From Anthopleura xanthogrammica (lineage: Eukaryota > Cnidaria > Anthozoa > Actiniaria > Actiniidae): a DNA stretch of 64,000 nucleotides. Below, piece by piece: positions 40,321 to 52,300 of this stretch; positions within the stretch are counted from its first letter, which is position 1; each line of letters opens with the position of its first letter. The stretch is taken from positions 25,391,617 through 25,455,616 of the forward strand of contig OZ025207.1 of NCBI GenBank assembly GCA_964019055.1. Direction: 5' to 3'. The position numbers and the translations under genes are program-made. The notes beneath the pieces are model-generated. The model had not been told where the DNA came from, did not search any database, and was given only the letters and a program-made list of their open reading frames with translations.

Positions 40321-40428
40321 GCCATGCCCTGACTTAGATCAGCCAAGAGGTTGTTTCAGGGTTCGATCTGTGAGTTAGCCATGCCCTGACTTAGATCAAC
40401 CAAGAGGTTGTTTCAGGATTTGATGAAA
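40321..40428 (+). repeat. 57-bp tandem repeat, two units
   Basis: The unit begins GCCATGCCCTGACTTAGATC and ends near TGTGAGTTA. There is one full unit and one nearly full unit here, against seven at the same place in unit G. Confidence 0.85.
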
Positions 40429-40848
40429 TTTTGAGGATATAGAATGCAAGATTGAATTCTCAGTGATCTTGTTTTCAAGTGCTTGGATATTAATTATTTT
40501 TACTGTTAGGAATTCCTTGATTTTCATTCTGTTAATTTTTTCCTCCTTATTAATGCGTTCAGAGAATTTTCCATTAGCTTATGATCACAGCCGGTGCAAA
40601 CTTGTACCTGTCATTGTAAAAATGTTTCGTTCATTACCAAGAATGACATTATCATCAAAACATGCGTGAGGTTTCGCTTGTATCAGCTAATGAATGAATA
40701 ATTAAAAGATGATGAAACGGGTGGAAAATTCGTACATGCGAGCGTCGAGTACTTGAGGAAGTGAAAAGCTCAGTAAACGATACCAAGTGAACTCAGGTGA
40801 AGAAGAAATAACATCAGTAGGGATAACTATTCTGAAAGCTTACTGAAA
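40429..40848 (+). promoter_or_regulatory. Presumed promoter region of gene copy F
   Basis: This region upstream of the copy F start codon is well conserved with the one in front of copy G but unrelated to the A-E promoters. No clear TATA box is seen at the expected distance; AT-rich segments near 40697 are the only candidates. The open frame at 40463-40669 is altered at its 5' end in unit G and is probably not coding. Confidence 0.35.
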
Positions 40849-43800
40849 ATGTGCAAGAACATCATTGTAAGTACTTACTTTTTGTCGTTTACATATTCGT
40901 CAACTTTATATCCACATTTGGGAAGATTACCTAATTTGGAAGTAAATGTAGATCCTTTTTTGGGGTTTATCCGGTATAATGGAATTGAGGCAAACGCACT
41001 AAAATATATAGAAATCTGGAACACTTTCAAAGATTTTCAAAATTTTACCTTTTTTGAAAATATATTTTCTCTGTTATTTATGACTTTTAATATGATGGAT
41101 AATGGAAATCTACACATCGAGAAAATAATATTTTTGTTTTCATGATAAAACGATGGGCACGCGTGAAAATGCATAATTTGCGAAAGATGACTCGTAAAAC
41201 TAGTTAAACACCTACATTGGTCTTATTTTCCGTTCGACAACTGGTATATGCCTGCCTCCTGACAATCGAAGTTTAAATTTTGAAAATCCATAAAAAATTG
41301 AGCGGAGTTACGGGACGTAAAAGTGATCCAGATTTCCAAATATTTTGCCGTGTTTGCCCCAATATCAAGGTATAAAATTTAAATGAAAACTTGCGAATAT
41401 TGCAGCGAAGAAATATTTCAAACTGTCCACCATCTTCAATTTAGCTAGGTAACCTGGTATTTTGACAAAAGAAGCCCAAAAACGTTCAGAACCACAGGGA
41501 TCCCGCGATAACACAATTTTGATATTTTACTGCTTCCATCATTTTCTTTCATATTTTTCTATACTCATGTGTTTAGATTAGTAGGCGCCCTTGACTAGAG
41601 AAGAAGGGGCTACTTTCCGGAAGCTGGATCCAAACCCAATAAAATTGAGTCCCCAGATGTTTTTTTGCTAAGGAGTTCGATGTAGATTTAAGAAGAGTCC
41701 TCAACTTTTCAAATATTTTGCTTATTTCTAGGCTTTGCTTGCTTTCTTCGTTGTTACCACACACACCAAATCCGCTACTGATGGGCCATATAAGATTTCG
41801 ATGAAGATCAAGCTTCACGACCCAGTCTACACTCATCCCTGTTTCATACTGAAGATGAAAGTCAAAAACAACAAACGTTTTATGGGACTTGGAACTTGTT
41901 GTGATCCGGACCAGTGGACAGGTCTGTACTTCTGATCTGTTGGCTTAGTGCCTCCGCACTAATTGGGGACACTTTTCACTCACACACACTACCACTACAT
42001 TATTTATTCTATTCCCACAACGCTCAATTCGCATGTTGATTTTTACATATAAGTAGGGAGGAAACCAGAGAACCAGAGAAAACCCTTGTAGAATAGGAGA
42101 GAGAGAACAACACATCAAAAAAAAAAATTCCCTTTTGGAGTTGCCTGACCAAATGAATGTATTTTGTTTGTTATAGACTTTCGAACTGTCAAGGGATCCG
42201 TCGGCACTACTACTAAACTGAAGATAATGAGCAGTGATTTGAATTATGTTCTTACGGACAAACTGGAATTTGTGGTAAGTACGCTTGTCTGCATGAATAG
42301 CTGTCTGTCTGTCAGATAGGGGAGTATTGTTCTGAGTGTGGGTCTAAGCCCCGCAAGCGTCTTTCCTTCCGCAGGGCCTGCACAGCAGTCACTTTCAGTA
42401 ACCATTGCCAGAAATATTGGACATTGTCAGCGGTGTTACGCATGAATGAAAATGAAGTGGTTTTCTAGAGGAAAAATATAACTACATGGTTTCCAAGCAC
42501 ATATTTATATTCAACTATGATGTTAGTAAAACAATTCTTACCAAAAAATAGTTACTTGACAATCAAAAGAACAACTATTATTTTTCTGTTGATAAGCCTC
42601 ACCACAGGAAGCCCATGAAGGACAAGAAACAAGTTTCAAACGTAAATCGTTACTTTAAGCTTCCTTATTGTATCCCAGCAGTCAATAGGAGCTTGTAAAA
42701 ACAAAATGGCGATATTAAGGGGGTTTTGAAGCTGTTTGGAGCAGTTCTCTGTGGTTTCTTGTCATTTTTAACTGAAAACTACGAGCTAACAACGCGTCGA
42801 ATCGCTTAAAATTTAACCTAACTTCAAGCTTCTTGGGAACCAAAATTCTGAAGGCATGCTGTATATTTTGAGCGGTTTTGGATTTATTAAACACTCGTTT
42901 GGTGATATCAAGGTGGAGCTCTTTTACTTTTAAATTTTTTCGACTTCAAATAAGACGATTTTGGGGTCAAGTGTGGCCAGATTTATAGACGATGTATGGA
43001 ATCTAGAGCTTTCGAAGGCAAGTAGTCCGGGAACCAATATGTCGCATGATTCAATGATCACTTTACGCTTATTTAGTAGCTTGTAGGGTGGGTTGTTTGT
43101 CGCGATGTGGAGCTCAGAGTAAATAAAACCCTATTCGCCGTAAATAGAGGAAGCTCTATTTTCCCCATACATTTCCTATAAGACTCGGCGGCTATTTTGT
43201 AAGCTGAAACGCATCATTGCGCATGTGTGAGCAGGCTCATGTCCCATATTTCTGGCAATGGTTCAGCATCGAACTTTAATTTCTAGGTTTAACGTGACCA
43301 TATCTACATATCTTTGTGACACGACATCTAAGCAGCCTGAAATGAATTAGCCTTCGTAGCAAGCAGAGGGGTAATGGGTGGTCCAATTGAAACAGTTACT
43401 TTGGCTGCAAATTGAAGAACGTGACACGGGCAGCGGGTAGTGTGACAGTAATTTTATTCCTATTTGTCCAAGGTCCCGGCCTAACGACTTCATTAATAAA
43501 GCTAGAGGATTTGCTTGGAAACGTTTCTGTTCTAAAGAACCGTGTTTACTAAGTTTGGGTTCGTGTTTTTTTCTCTCAGAATGCTACTTATGCGTCGAAC
43601 CTGAGTCAAAGCAAGGTGTATTTCAAGACTGGACGTTCCACGTTCCCGGACATCTATACAACATCCCTACGAACGATGTCTTCTCCGTTCAAATACTTCT
43701 CAGTTGACTACCCTAAGAGAAAAGTAACATTGGTTGACCAAATATCTCTAACCACATCCTTCAGGCTGGAATCTAAGAGTGTTAATAATTCTGTTTGCAA

Positions 43801-43870
43801 CCTCATGTTGAATGCAAATATACCTCCTCCTACTTATTGTCAACGAATTGCAAATGCAAACTGTGGCTAA
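40849..43870 (+). CDS. Gene copy F: secreted six-cysteine protein, second subfamily
   Basis: Coding exons are 40849-40866, 41732-41921, 42177-42274 and 43580-43870, giving 198 residues. Introns are 865, 255 and 1,305 bp, all GT-AG. Exon 1 encodes MCKNII instead of MEKTII. The signal peptide reads on as ALLAFFVVTTHT. The six conserved cysteines remain (exon 1 adds one in the signal region). Exon 4 has one extra codon near the C-terminus (NANIPPPTYC), and an NNS sequon precedes SVCN. Intron 3 is long because of an 860-bp MITE-like insertion. Intron 1 and promoter are unlike those of A-E. Intact frame; function unknown. Confidence 0.72.
42402..43261. mobile_element. 860-bp MITE-like insertion in intron 3 of copy F
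   Basis: Terminal inverted repeats of about 23 bp with one mismatch (CCATTGCCAGAAATAT at the left, its complement at the right) bound a stretch absent from intron 3 of copies E, G and H. No transposase frame is present. A clean target duplication could not be assigned. Confidence 0.65.
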
Positions 43871-44654
43871 GGCAATCCAAGGCATTTAGTTTGTTTGAAT
43901 GTTGCACATGTATAGTACATGCAAGTTCAACATCCTACAATTTAGACGCAAGGGGTTAAATTATATGAGGGTATTTATATATATAGTATAGATAGGGCAC
44001 TCGCTCTATCTGACCCGTGTAATACGCTCGCGCAAAAGAACGTATTTGCAGCATAAGGAAAGCACGAGTCTTATAATAATATGTAGTAGTAAAATATCTA
44101 TGGCACATGTTGTGAATATTGCAGTATTTAACAATGTAGTTTCAGTTCTGAAGTGTATAATTGTTTCATGGCTATATTTATAGTATTTATATTCAATAAA
44201 TATTGCATGGAAAAATTCTAAAGGAAGTTTGATCTTATTTATTAATGTGGTCAGTTTACTAGTGCTAGCTTAACGTTTTATGAATAAACCTGTCCACTTT
44301 CTAAGATTGTAATCAATGAAATCCCTGATGAATTCGTTATGAATTCGTTATGAATTCGTTTCTTCTTTAGAGAAAATAATATATAAATTTAGGCAGTGCC
44401 TAAAAGCGGAGCTCCCAAGGAATAGTATAATGATGGTAACCCCACCCTCTTACCACCCCTCTTGTTCTAATATCTTCTTAAAATTTCTTAAACTTTTTCG
44501 TCTTCACAGCGCAGTGCGAAGGTAACACTTCCACTGTAGATATAAATGTAAGGATATTTAAGAGCATACTCTGGATTGGAACGAAATGTTATATAAATCA
44601 GACTACCAATTATGATTTTTGTTTGTCGTGTATCCGTTATCTTGTATGAAAATT
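43871..44654 (+). other. 3' flank of copy F and following spacer
   Basis: The first 70 bp differ from the A-E type 3' flank. From about 43995 the sequence joins the block conserved in all copies (GCACTCGCTCTAT onward). It then passes the poly(A) signal and continues into spacer shared with units G (55362-56150) and H (63256-64000). Confidence 0.55.
44195..44200 (+). terminator. Poly(A) signal of gene copy F
   Basis: AATAAA 325 nt past the stop codon, at the end of the 3' block conserved with all other copies. Confidence 0.5.
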
Positions 44655-45370
44655 GTCGAAACATCATAAAATGTGATTTTATAGGATTGCCATAAATGAG
44701 TCACATATGGTGGTATAGGGTTAGCAGTTGTAAAAAAAGAATTCAAAAAAATATATATAATCTTAAGATATTACATTGACAACACTACACAGATACTTAT
44801 ATGAGCACGAAAACACAGCTTCTAATTAACAATTAGTCCTCGAGTCCGAATGGTCTACGAGTCAATAGGCCATGAGGGCGAGAGGTCTAATTGTTTTAGT
44901 AAAAACCTACTAATCGGTCCAATAAAAGGATGCAAAAAGTTTTGGATTTTGCTTTAAATATATATTTTTTGGTTTTCAAAACCGGCGCTTTTCGCTACTA
45001 GAGGTCTATCACTAATAGACCCCTAGTAGCTCAGCCAATCACAGGGCTTGATTGGTGATAGACCATTAGTAGGTTTTTTCTAATTGTCAAAACATCATAA
45101 AATTTGATTTTACAGGTTTGCCATAAATGATACATAATTCACATATGGTGGTATAGAGTTAGCAGTTGTAAAAAAAAAATTTAAAAAAAATTATAATCTT
45201 AAGTATATTACATTGACAATACCACACAGATACTTACATGAGCACGAAAACACAGCTTCTAATTGTCAAAACATCAAAAAGTTTGATTTCACAGGATTGC
45301 CATAAATGATACATAATTCACATATGGTGGTATAGAGTTAGCAGTTGTAAAAAATGTGAAAATCTCAAGT
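44655..45370. repeat. Three direct repeats of about 180 bp with a nested inverted-repeat insertion
   Basis: Repeats start near 44655, 45086 and 45263; each contains CATATGGTGGTATAG and ends near AACACAGCTTCTAATT. Between the first and second, about 258 bp (44828-45085) interrupt the repeat. This insert contains inverted copies of ACCTACTAAT and is flanked by TTCTAATT on both sides, a likely 8-bp target duplication. The same structure is at about 56150-56890 in unit G. Confidence 0.6.
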
Positions 45371-46104
45371 ATATTTACACACCGGGCTTCTTCAGGCTTC
45401 TTTGAAATTTTATAACAAAATTAATTTTTTTTAATCTGTCCGGAACCGATCAATTTTCAAAATTTCACAGAACTTTGAATAGAATAGCTACAATTTCCGG
45501 TGACCGTCTCCTTAACGTTTACGACGGCATGTGACGTCATCATGTTCGTTAGACGTCCCATTGTCGTGCTCGTTTTCAGTTTCCGTCATCAAAAAATCAA
45601 AATGTATACATCATATGTTTTAGAAATCAGTGATATATAAGTTACAGGTAGGTGTATAGTTGGTTTGAACTGTTCCATTAGAACAATTCTTGTCTCGGTT
45701 TTATCAACCGGTTTTTCTGGACAAATGAAAAACACCCATAGAGTCCCATGCAAAATTTGAGGGGTTTTTCCCCTGTTGAAGTACAAAACTTGTCCAGCTG
45801 GAATGAAAAAGTGACATAGAAATGACGTCAATGCAACGTGAAAAATTAAACTTATAAAAGTTTCTATCTGACATAAATCTAGATTTTCAGAAGAGGGTTT
45901 TGGTATTTTGTATGCATTTAATTTAATATGATATTCATTGTTGAGTGGGAAAACAATGAAATAAAAAATAACCGTTTCCCTAGTAGCTTGCCTACAAAGG
46001 ATGACACCTCAGTTTTGCAAATTTTGTCGATTCTGATTGGTTAACATTTTTTCTCAGATCAACTGGTATGTACACGCGTTGGTTGGAGTTGTGGTGACAG
46101 ATAT
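45371..46104. other. Spacer in front of the integrase remnant, unit F/G junction
   Basis: Contains a TGACGTCA palindrome (about 45531) in a segment related to spacer sequence near 3880-3990, and the unit-start block from 45641. A minus-strand frame at 45589-45831 (80 codons) also stays open at 57128-57370 but has no recognisable domain. Confidence 0.45.
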
Positions 46105-46268
46105 CAATATACCACTTTCGAGATGCGCGAGCGCTTTCAAAAATATCGCAGGCGCAGCATGAAAGGCAAGTTCACTCGCGCTATTGAAGCTGCCCGATAA
46201 TGCCTCGAGATCATGTCTGCGTCTGCGATATTTTGAAAGCGATCGCGCATCTCGAAAATGGTCTATTG
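46105..46268. repeat. Fold-back element (imperfect hairpin)
   Basis: Arms of roughly 50-60 bp around TTTCGAGATGCGCGAGCGCT and its diverged complement form a long hairpin. No coding content. An identical copy lies at 57644-57807. Confidence 0.65.
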
Positions 46269-46406
46269 TAACTAGCTTTCAAAACTCTTTTATGATAGCA
46301 CGTGATGTAAAGTACGTACGTAACAGTACGGTTTTGAACATGGAGGACAATCGAAGCACTCCATATGAACATTCTTTTGGAAACTTTGGGTTTCCGTGTG
46401 ATGTTA

Positions 46407-46736
46407 TTAAGACATAGTACCGAGTTCCACGGACACGGGACCCCTCTCCTCGACGATCACACCAGAAAGCCATTTGGGCTCCCCGGAATAGTTGCGGCCT
46501 AAAACAGTGTCATTAACAGAAAATGGTCTTGATTTTGCACTCTTATCATGATGCACTTCCTGCCTTTCTTGTACTCGGGCAACTTTCCCTTCGATATCTG
46601 GTCGGATCAAATCTAGTGTTGATCTTAAGCCCCGGCCCCATCGTAGCTGTGTGGGCGTTTCCCCTGTCGTGGTGTGAGGTGTGATTCTATAGCCTATAGA
46701 GCCAAACAGGAAATGTTTACAGCTTTGTCTGGACAC
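46407..46736 (-). mobile_element. Ty3/gypsy-type integrase C-terminal fragment (unit G)
   Basis: A 109-codon open frame on the minus strand resembles the end of the catalytic core and the C-terminal region of Ty3/gypsy integrases. TPHTTTGETPTQLRWGRGL corresponds to the usual SPHTTTG...P.ELL.GR.LR stretch, followed by LDLIRP. A later KWLSGVIVEERGPVSVEL corresponds to the GPY/F module. The zinc-binding domain, the DDE catalytic residues and the rest of the pol gene are absent, so this is a dead fragment. The right breakpoint is the orphan 3' flank at 46741. It is duplicated at 57951-58280. Confidence 0.7.
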
Positions 46737-46740
46737 TACT

Positions 46741-47744
46741 CTCGTTTTAGTGAACTAGGGGACCTGTTATTATTTACCGCCTGGTATTGGGGGGAAATAT
46801 TTCTAGACAACTCCATGAAAGATTATTGAGCTAAAAAGTGCCAGGTATCAAAGGGGGGCAGGTGACTAAATAGCAACTACCCCCCCCCCCTTCCCTAAGG
46901 CGATAAATAATGACCGGTTCGTAACTACAAACGGATGTCTGAGTGAAAACATCCAGCCGTATTCACCCAACTTTCTTATATTAAGTAATTCATTGACAGA
47001 TGATACATTTTTTTAGGAAAAATATTTTTAAATTGAATAACGGTATTTATATATAATATAAATAGGCCTAGGGCACTCGCTCTAGCTGACCCGTGTAATA
47101 CGCTCGCGAAAAAGGGCGTATTTGCCGCCTAAGGAAAGCACGAGTCTTATAATAATATTTAGTAAAATTCTACTACTATACTATTGCAAATCCTGCATTC
47201 TGATTGGCTAACGTACTCACTATCTATCAGCCGAAAGATAGTGGGTAGAGAAAGCCGGACTTGTTTTGAAAAAATGGCGGCTTTTCCTTCGCGCTTTTGT
47301 GAAGTTTAGTTTAGTTTAGTATAGTATAGTTTAGTTGAGATTTTTACTAAAACAATTAGAAGACTCACTCTCGATTTCTATCGGCTTTGATAGTTGACTC
47401 GGGGCCGGAGCCCCTCCTCAACTATCAGCCGATAGAAATCTCGAGTTCGTCTTCTAATTGTTAAGTAGTAGTAAAATATCTATGGCACATGTTGTGAATA
47501 TTGGAGTATTTAACAATCTAGTTTCAGAAAGTGTAGAATTGTTTCAGGGTTATAATTATAGTATTCATTTTTAATAAATATTTCTTTAAAAAATTTCTAT
47601 GAAGTTTGATTTTATTTATTATTGTGGTCAGTTGACAAGTGCTAAACGTTTCGTGAATAAACCTGTCCACTTTCCAAGATTGTCATGAATGAAATTCCTG
47701 ATGAATTCGTTATGAATTCGTTTCTTCTTTAGAGGAAATAAAAT
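46741..47744 (+). repeat. Orphan copy of the A-E type 3' flank (unit G)
   Basis: This matches the 3' flank of copy E from about 33290 (GGGACCTGTTATTATTTACC) onward, including the poly(C) tract, the conserved block and AATAAA, without any gene exon. It is interrupted by an insertion at 47159-47463. Confidence 0.65.
47159..47463. mobile_element. Insertion with fold-back end, unit G only
   Basis: About 305 bp absent from the equivalent places near 36400 and 58706. Positions 47351-47462 form a strong hairpin: AACAATTAGAAGAC pairs with GTCTTCTAATTGTT, and TTTCTATCGGC pairs with GCCGATAGAAA. The left part contains short TTTAG/TATAG repeats and an ATTCTGATTGGCTAAC motif. Confidence 0.55.
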
Positions 47745-49921
47745 ATAAATTAAGGCATTGCCTAAAAGCGGAGCTGCTAAAGGAATAACCGTTTCTCTAG
47801 TAGCTTGCCTACAAAGGATGACACCTCAGTTTTGGAAATTTTCTCGATTCTGATTACCTAACAGTCTCAGATCAGTTGAGTATGGTTTCTCAATAAAATT
47901 TCGCATTTTATCCAGCGGTCTTTGTGCGCGCGCTCATTTTGGGCTCAAATCGAGCGTTCAAAATTAGGCAGTCACCTTAATTCATTTGAATTTATGGCCG
48001 CCATTTTGGACCGGAGAAGGGTCTATTGGTGATCCAACTTCAGGTAACTAACGATTATAGTAGACCGAGAAGTAAACTTTATGGTCTGTAGTAATACTAA
48101 AGAAATACAAGCTCTACCATATGATGCTATGTTTCTAATGCCGGTTCGACTTTGGGTCTTGACATTAAACAGATTAGAAAAAAACTTTTGGAACCTTTAC
48201 CCATCCTTACTCACTCGTGCCCCTTCGAGATAAAACTTTTTGCCTCCAGACGTGAATTTGGTGAATGTCAATCAAAGGTATTTCCATGAATTTCCATGAA
48301 TTTCGTTTCTCAGAAGTACAAAAATTGGCTGTATTAGTTAATAATTATGGTATTTGATTTATGCGTATGCGCTCATGCGACGAACAGAGAATAAACATGG
48401 CCGTCCACCAACATCGAATAGTTATTCTCAACATCCCGATCATCTCGATCAATCCTGCCTAATCAGGAACACAACAACATTCCCAAGTGAAAATTATAAA
48501 ATTTATAAAAAATTCAATTTTATAAATTGAATAAATTGTTCTGCCAGATAAAAACTAAATGTTACAAGACTGATTGTCGTTGAAAGCTCTCTGTTGAATG
48601 CCTCTTACAGCAATATATATAACTATAACGGCCGGTAGATTAGAAGACATTCAGTGTACGTCTGTTGTTTGAATGAAAAAAATATTTATCTTTCCAAATG
48701 CTTCATCAATGCTAGAGTCGTCTCGAGAAATTCTCAATTCCTAGACCATAGTAAGTTATAAAATAACTTGTTATTCATTTGTCACAAGGCTGATAAAGCA
48801 AAGGTACTGTGAATCTAAACACGAAACTTGATGATTGCTGAATATTTGAAGCTACTGGGTGCAGGTGAACGGTCGTTTACCTTAAAAAATACCTTCGATT
48901 GACGTCCATCGAGTTCACGTCAGCTGGAGGTGAGATGTTTTGTCTTGAAGGGGCACGTGTGGCTGAGTACAAATGTAAATTTGCGGATGCCAGAGTTTTT
49001 CATTTTCACGTTCCAATGAAATCTCTATCACGGTCTCACCCCTTCCTCCTTCCATAACATTGTTGCGTTGTTCTAGGCAAAGAAAAGCCAATTGTTTCTA
49101 CGATTTTCCCTTGATTTATTTGAAAAATGAACTAAAAGAGAAAAAAAGTCCTAACAGATTCTGTCCAAGATTGTCGAACCGGATTCATTACGAGTTTAAA
49201 GGGGCACTTGGATGAAAATCGATGAAAACTGGGAATGCCTTGAAATTTGGTTAAACCTATCTATATGGCCCCAATAGTAGCCAAGTAACATATTTTCTTC
49301 GCAGTCAAAAGTGGCGGATAAAAATTATATATATTTTTTTCAGCATCTAAATTGTGAGTAAATGATGCCATTTACCCAACCCTATTGTTCCGGTATTAGT
49401 TTTTAAACCAAAATTTCTCAACTGCGCCGAGTGACTCCCAGGCTAAAATGTTTGCCAATCTGGTTTTCATAATCATGATTGAGTCATATTATTTTTAAAT
49501 ACTTGAACTATTCGGACTTTCAAAATATGGGGTGTTTTCATCCAAGTGCCCCTTTAACTTTCAGTTGAAAGCCAAGGTCAATTAATCAAATTGTCAAGAA
49601 TTTTGAGAGATCTTTCAATTATACTTGTATTACCTGTAGGTGGTCATGCATTCAAAATTTCTGACATTATGAAACAAGATAAGAATTTTGCCATGTTCCT
49701 TTGAATCAAAGTCAAGGTCGAATAGTTAATTTTCTTTTTAAAGAAACGTCATTTAGTGAACAAATCTCGTATGTACGTAAAAACTCACGGTACGAACGTG
49801 CCTTGCCGTTCCCATGACCGCGTACCGTGTCCGCGTACTTTGGACACAGGAAGCCCAAGCAAGGTAATCTTCTATCTTATGTGGAATTGTAAATCGGTAA
49901 TCTAAAGTAATGTTTTCGTAA
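47745..49921. repeat. 2-kb repeated block, unit G copy
   Basis: Same block as 36691-38765 and 59000-61084. This copy keeps both ends of a TTAA MITE (49200-49553). The minus-strand frame seen in the other two copies is broken by a 1-bp deletion near 48200. Confidence 0.6.
49200..49553. mobile_element. 354-bp TTAA MITE, complete
   Basis: AGGGGCACTTGGATGAAAA at the left end is exactly inverted at the right end, and TTAA flanks both ends (49196-49199 and 49554-49557). Non-autonomous; piggyBac-like by target site. Units F and H retain only the left part after a deletion that removed the right end. Confidence 0.75.
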
Positions 49922-50825
49922 CAGAGGAGGGTCCAGGGTTATCCCATGATGCATTGCGTTTCATAGTATATTTTCAATTCTTTCGTGACGTCATCACTTT
50001 GTTTGAGCAGGCTCTGAGTGAAGATCAACATAGCGGAGTTTAGTTCAGTTACTCAATACTCGGCATCTTTCCCAGAATTTTTCCTTATTTTACGTTCACT
50101 GTGTATCGAAAGACAATTTTTATGATTCTATGTCCGCCTTGGAAGGAGTTGAAGTTGTTTTAAGACTGATTTATGTCAGTTATCTGGATAAATTTGAGAG
50201 AAAGAGACGAGTGACAACTGTTCGATAGACTCGTTGTTCAACAAAGTGCGTATCCCAGCGCTTATTTTCTTTGTTTCAGTACCTATCATATGGATAAGTA
50301 GATTTATTACTTTTCTTGTCGTTTGTGTAAAATATACTGTGGTTTGACTCAACGTCCGTTTATTATTTATACATTTCCAATGTTCAGTTCTTCGTGAAGT
50401 GTCAAAAAATGGCTATTTTCAGAGGTCCTAAACTCATCTAAAACCTGGAGTACTTTGGAGTACTTTCACATACGAGTATGAATAAACCCTTAAACTAAGA
50501 TATGATGATATTAAGACGAAAAATATTCGTATATTTCCTGAGAAATAAGCGTTTTGCCTGGACATCTGACACTCGAATATTTGAAGCGTATCAAGCCGCC
50601 TTTTTAAAGGTCAAATTTTTCATGAACCATTCCAAATATATCATTACCTTTTGGTGTAAACATAAGTAGGATTGTTAAAAAACAACACACGTTAACCCTA
50701 CTGATTTTGTTGGTTAATCATGGCTTTAAAAACGGCTTTGTATTCGCTTCTTAAACGCCGAGATGGTTCAATGTTTACAATTGGTCAGCGCAATGCATCA
50801 TGGGATAACCCTGGACCCTCCTCTG
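49922..50825. mobile_element. 904-bp DNA transposon with 37-bp inverted termini and 9-bp target duplication
   Basis: The first 37 bp (CAGAGGAGGGTCCAGGGTTA...) are exactly inverted at the right end. TTTTCGTAA occurs on both sides (49913-49921 and 50826-50834), while unit F has a single uninterrupted site near 38753. A 9-bp duplication suggests a Mutator-like element. No transposase is present. A short internal frame MAEFSSVTQ... has lost its ATG here (ATA) but keeps it in the truncated copy in unit H. Confidence 0.75.
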
Positions 50826-50895
50826 TTTTCGTAATTAGCTTATTACGAAAATTCTTCATGCACTTCATGCACCTTTTAATTCTTTCAAAAATTCA

Positions 50896-51488
50896 TATCC
50901 ATTCAAGAATTGATATTCATTCAAGAATCTATATTCATTCAAGCTAGAATTGATATTCATTCAAGAATCTGTATTCATTCAAGAATCTATATTCATTCAA
51001 GAATTTATATTCGTTCAAGAATCTATATTCATTCAAGAATTTATATTCATTCAAGAATCTATATTCATTCAAGAATCTATATTCTTTCAAGCTAGAATTG
51101 ATATTCATTCAAGAATCTGTATTCATTCAAGAATCTATATTCATTCAAGAATTTATATTCGTTCAAGAATCTATATTCATTCAAGAATTGATATTCATTC
51201 AAGAACCTATATTCATTCAAGCTAGAATTGATATTCATTCAAGAATCTGTATTCATTCAAGAATCTGTATTCATTCAAGAATCTATATTCATTCAAGAAT
51301 TTATATTCGTTCAAGAATCTATATTCATTCAAGAATTTATATTCATTCAAGAATCTATATTCATTCAATAATCTATATTCATTCAATAATCTATATTGAT
51401 TCAAGAATTTATATTCATTCAAGAATCTGTATTCATTCAAGAATTTATATTCATTCAAGAATGTATATTCATTCAAGAATGTATATTC
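50896..51488. repeat. 18-bp minisatellite, unit G copy
   Basis: About 32 units of the same 18-bp repeat as in unit F. It has a higher-order pattern: GCTAGAATTGATATTC recurs at 50943, 51091 and 51221 (spacings 148 and 130 bp). The right inverted arm (TATTCCGCCAACCA) is kept at about 51484, while the left arm is missing. Open frames across it are repeat artefacts. Confidence 0.85.
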
Positions 51489-51498
51489 CGCCAACCAT

Positions 51499-52300
51499 AG
51501 CTAACCGGCGGTCAGTCCACAAACATAAATCTCTTTTTTTTAAATGCTTAGTTTCAAAAATTCTTATCTTCGTCAGTTTAGTAAGGGCAATTTTAAATTA
51601 CAAAACTTCGCAGTTTTATTAATATCGATGTGGAACATTTACGTTAAACTCTTCAGCAAGTTTTCCTAAAAATAAGTGTCGGTATATATTGCAAAATTAT
51701 AAGGCAAAGTTATGTTGAATTAATTTATATTTTTGTTAATTTATTTCTGTGTCTGGAAAAAAAAAACTCTTGAAACCTTTGACTTGTTATCTCGCTTGCT
51801 AGGGCCTGAATGTAAAAGAGAACACCTGTTTTGCACCTGTTCGATTTCGAAGTCTCGTGTGCTGAGGGAAAAAAAAGGAATGAAGCTCTTCGTTTAGAAC
51901 AATGGCAATCTTTTCGTAAGACATAGAACCCGGACTTGGAACGGACTTGGATATATTTGAACACAGTTACGAAGGCATGAAACTGGGTCGAAAATGAAAC
52001 TGTTAATACAGAACGCCTACACAAAAACGGTATGAAGTATTAGAACCCGTTTACGCGGACGCAGTTTAATTTGAAAACCTTATAGACCTGGAAAACCTGG
52101 GGGAAAATACAATGAAAAATATTAGCATCACGAAAGATTTCAATCCTCAAGAGAAGCGAGTTCTTTTGTTTTGACCCCCAGGTTGGGAATTAGTGCAAGG
52201 GGTCTATAAGGACGTTGTCAAGGTTGAAAACCAAGAATATGAGCTCAAAAATAATTGAATCATTCTGTAGTAACCTGAGCTTATACTTCTTACTGAATAA
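51499..52300. other. Spacer between minisatellite and 57-bp repeat, unit G
   Basis: Duplicate of 39520-40320 with small indels. A minus-strand frame at 51725-52024 is present only because of an indel and is not conserved in unit F. No gene is recognised. Confidence 0.5.

Noticed and set aside
40867..41731. Diverged inverted repeat inside intron 1 of copy F
   Set aside because: Two segments (around 40970-41030 and 41325-41390) look inversely related but are too diverged by eye to call an element.
45589..45831. 80-codon minus-strand frame MTSFLCH... (also 57128-57370)
   Set aside because: Open in two near-identical duplicates, but the third copy (near 35943) is rearranged, and no domain or gene context is visible.
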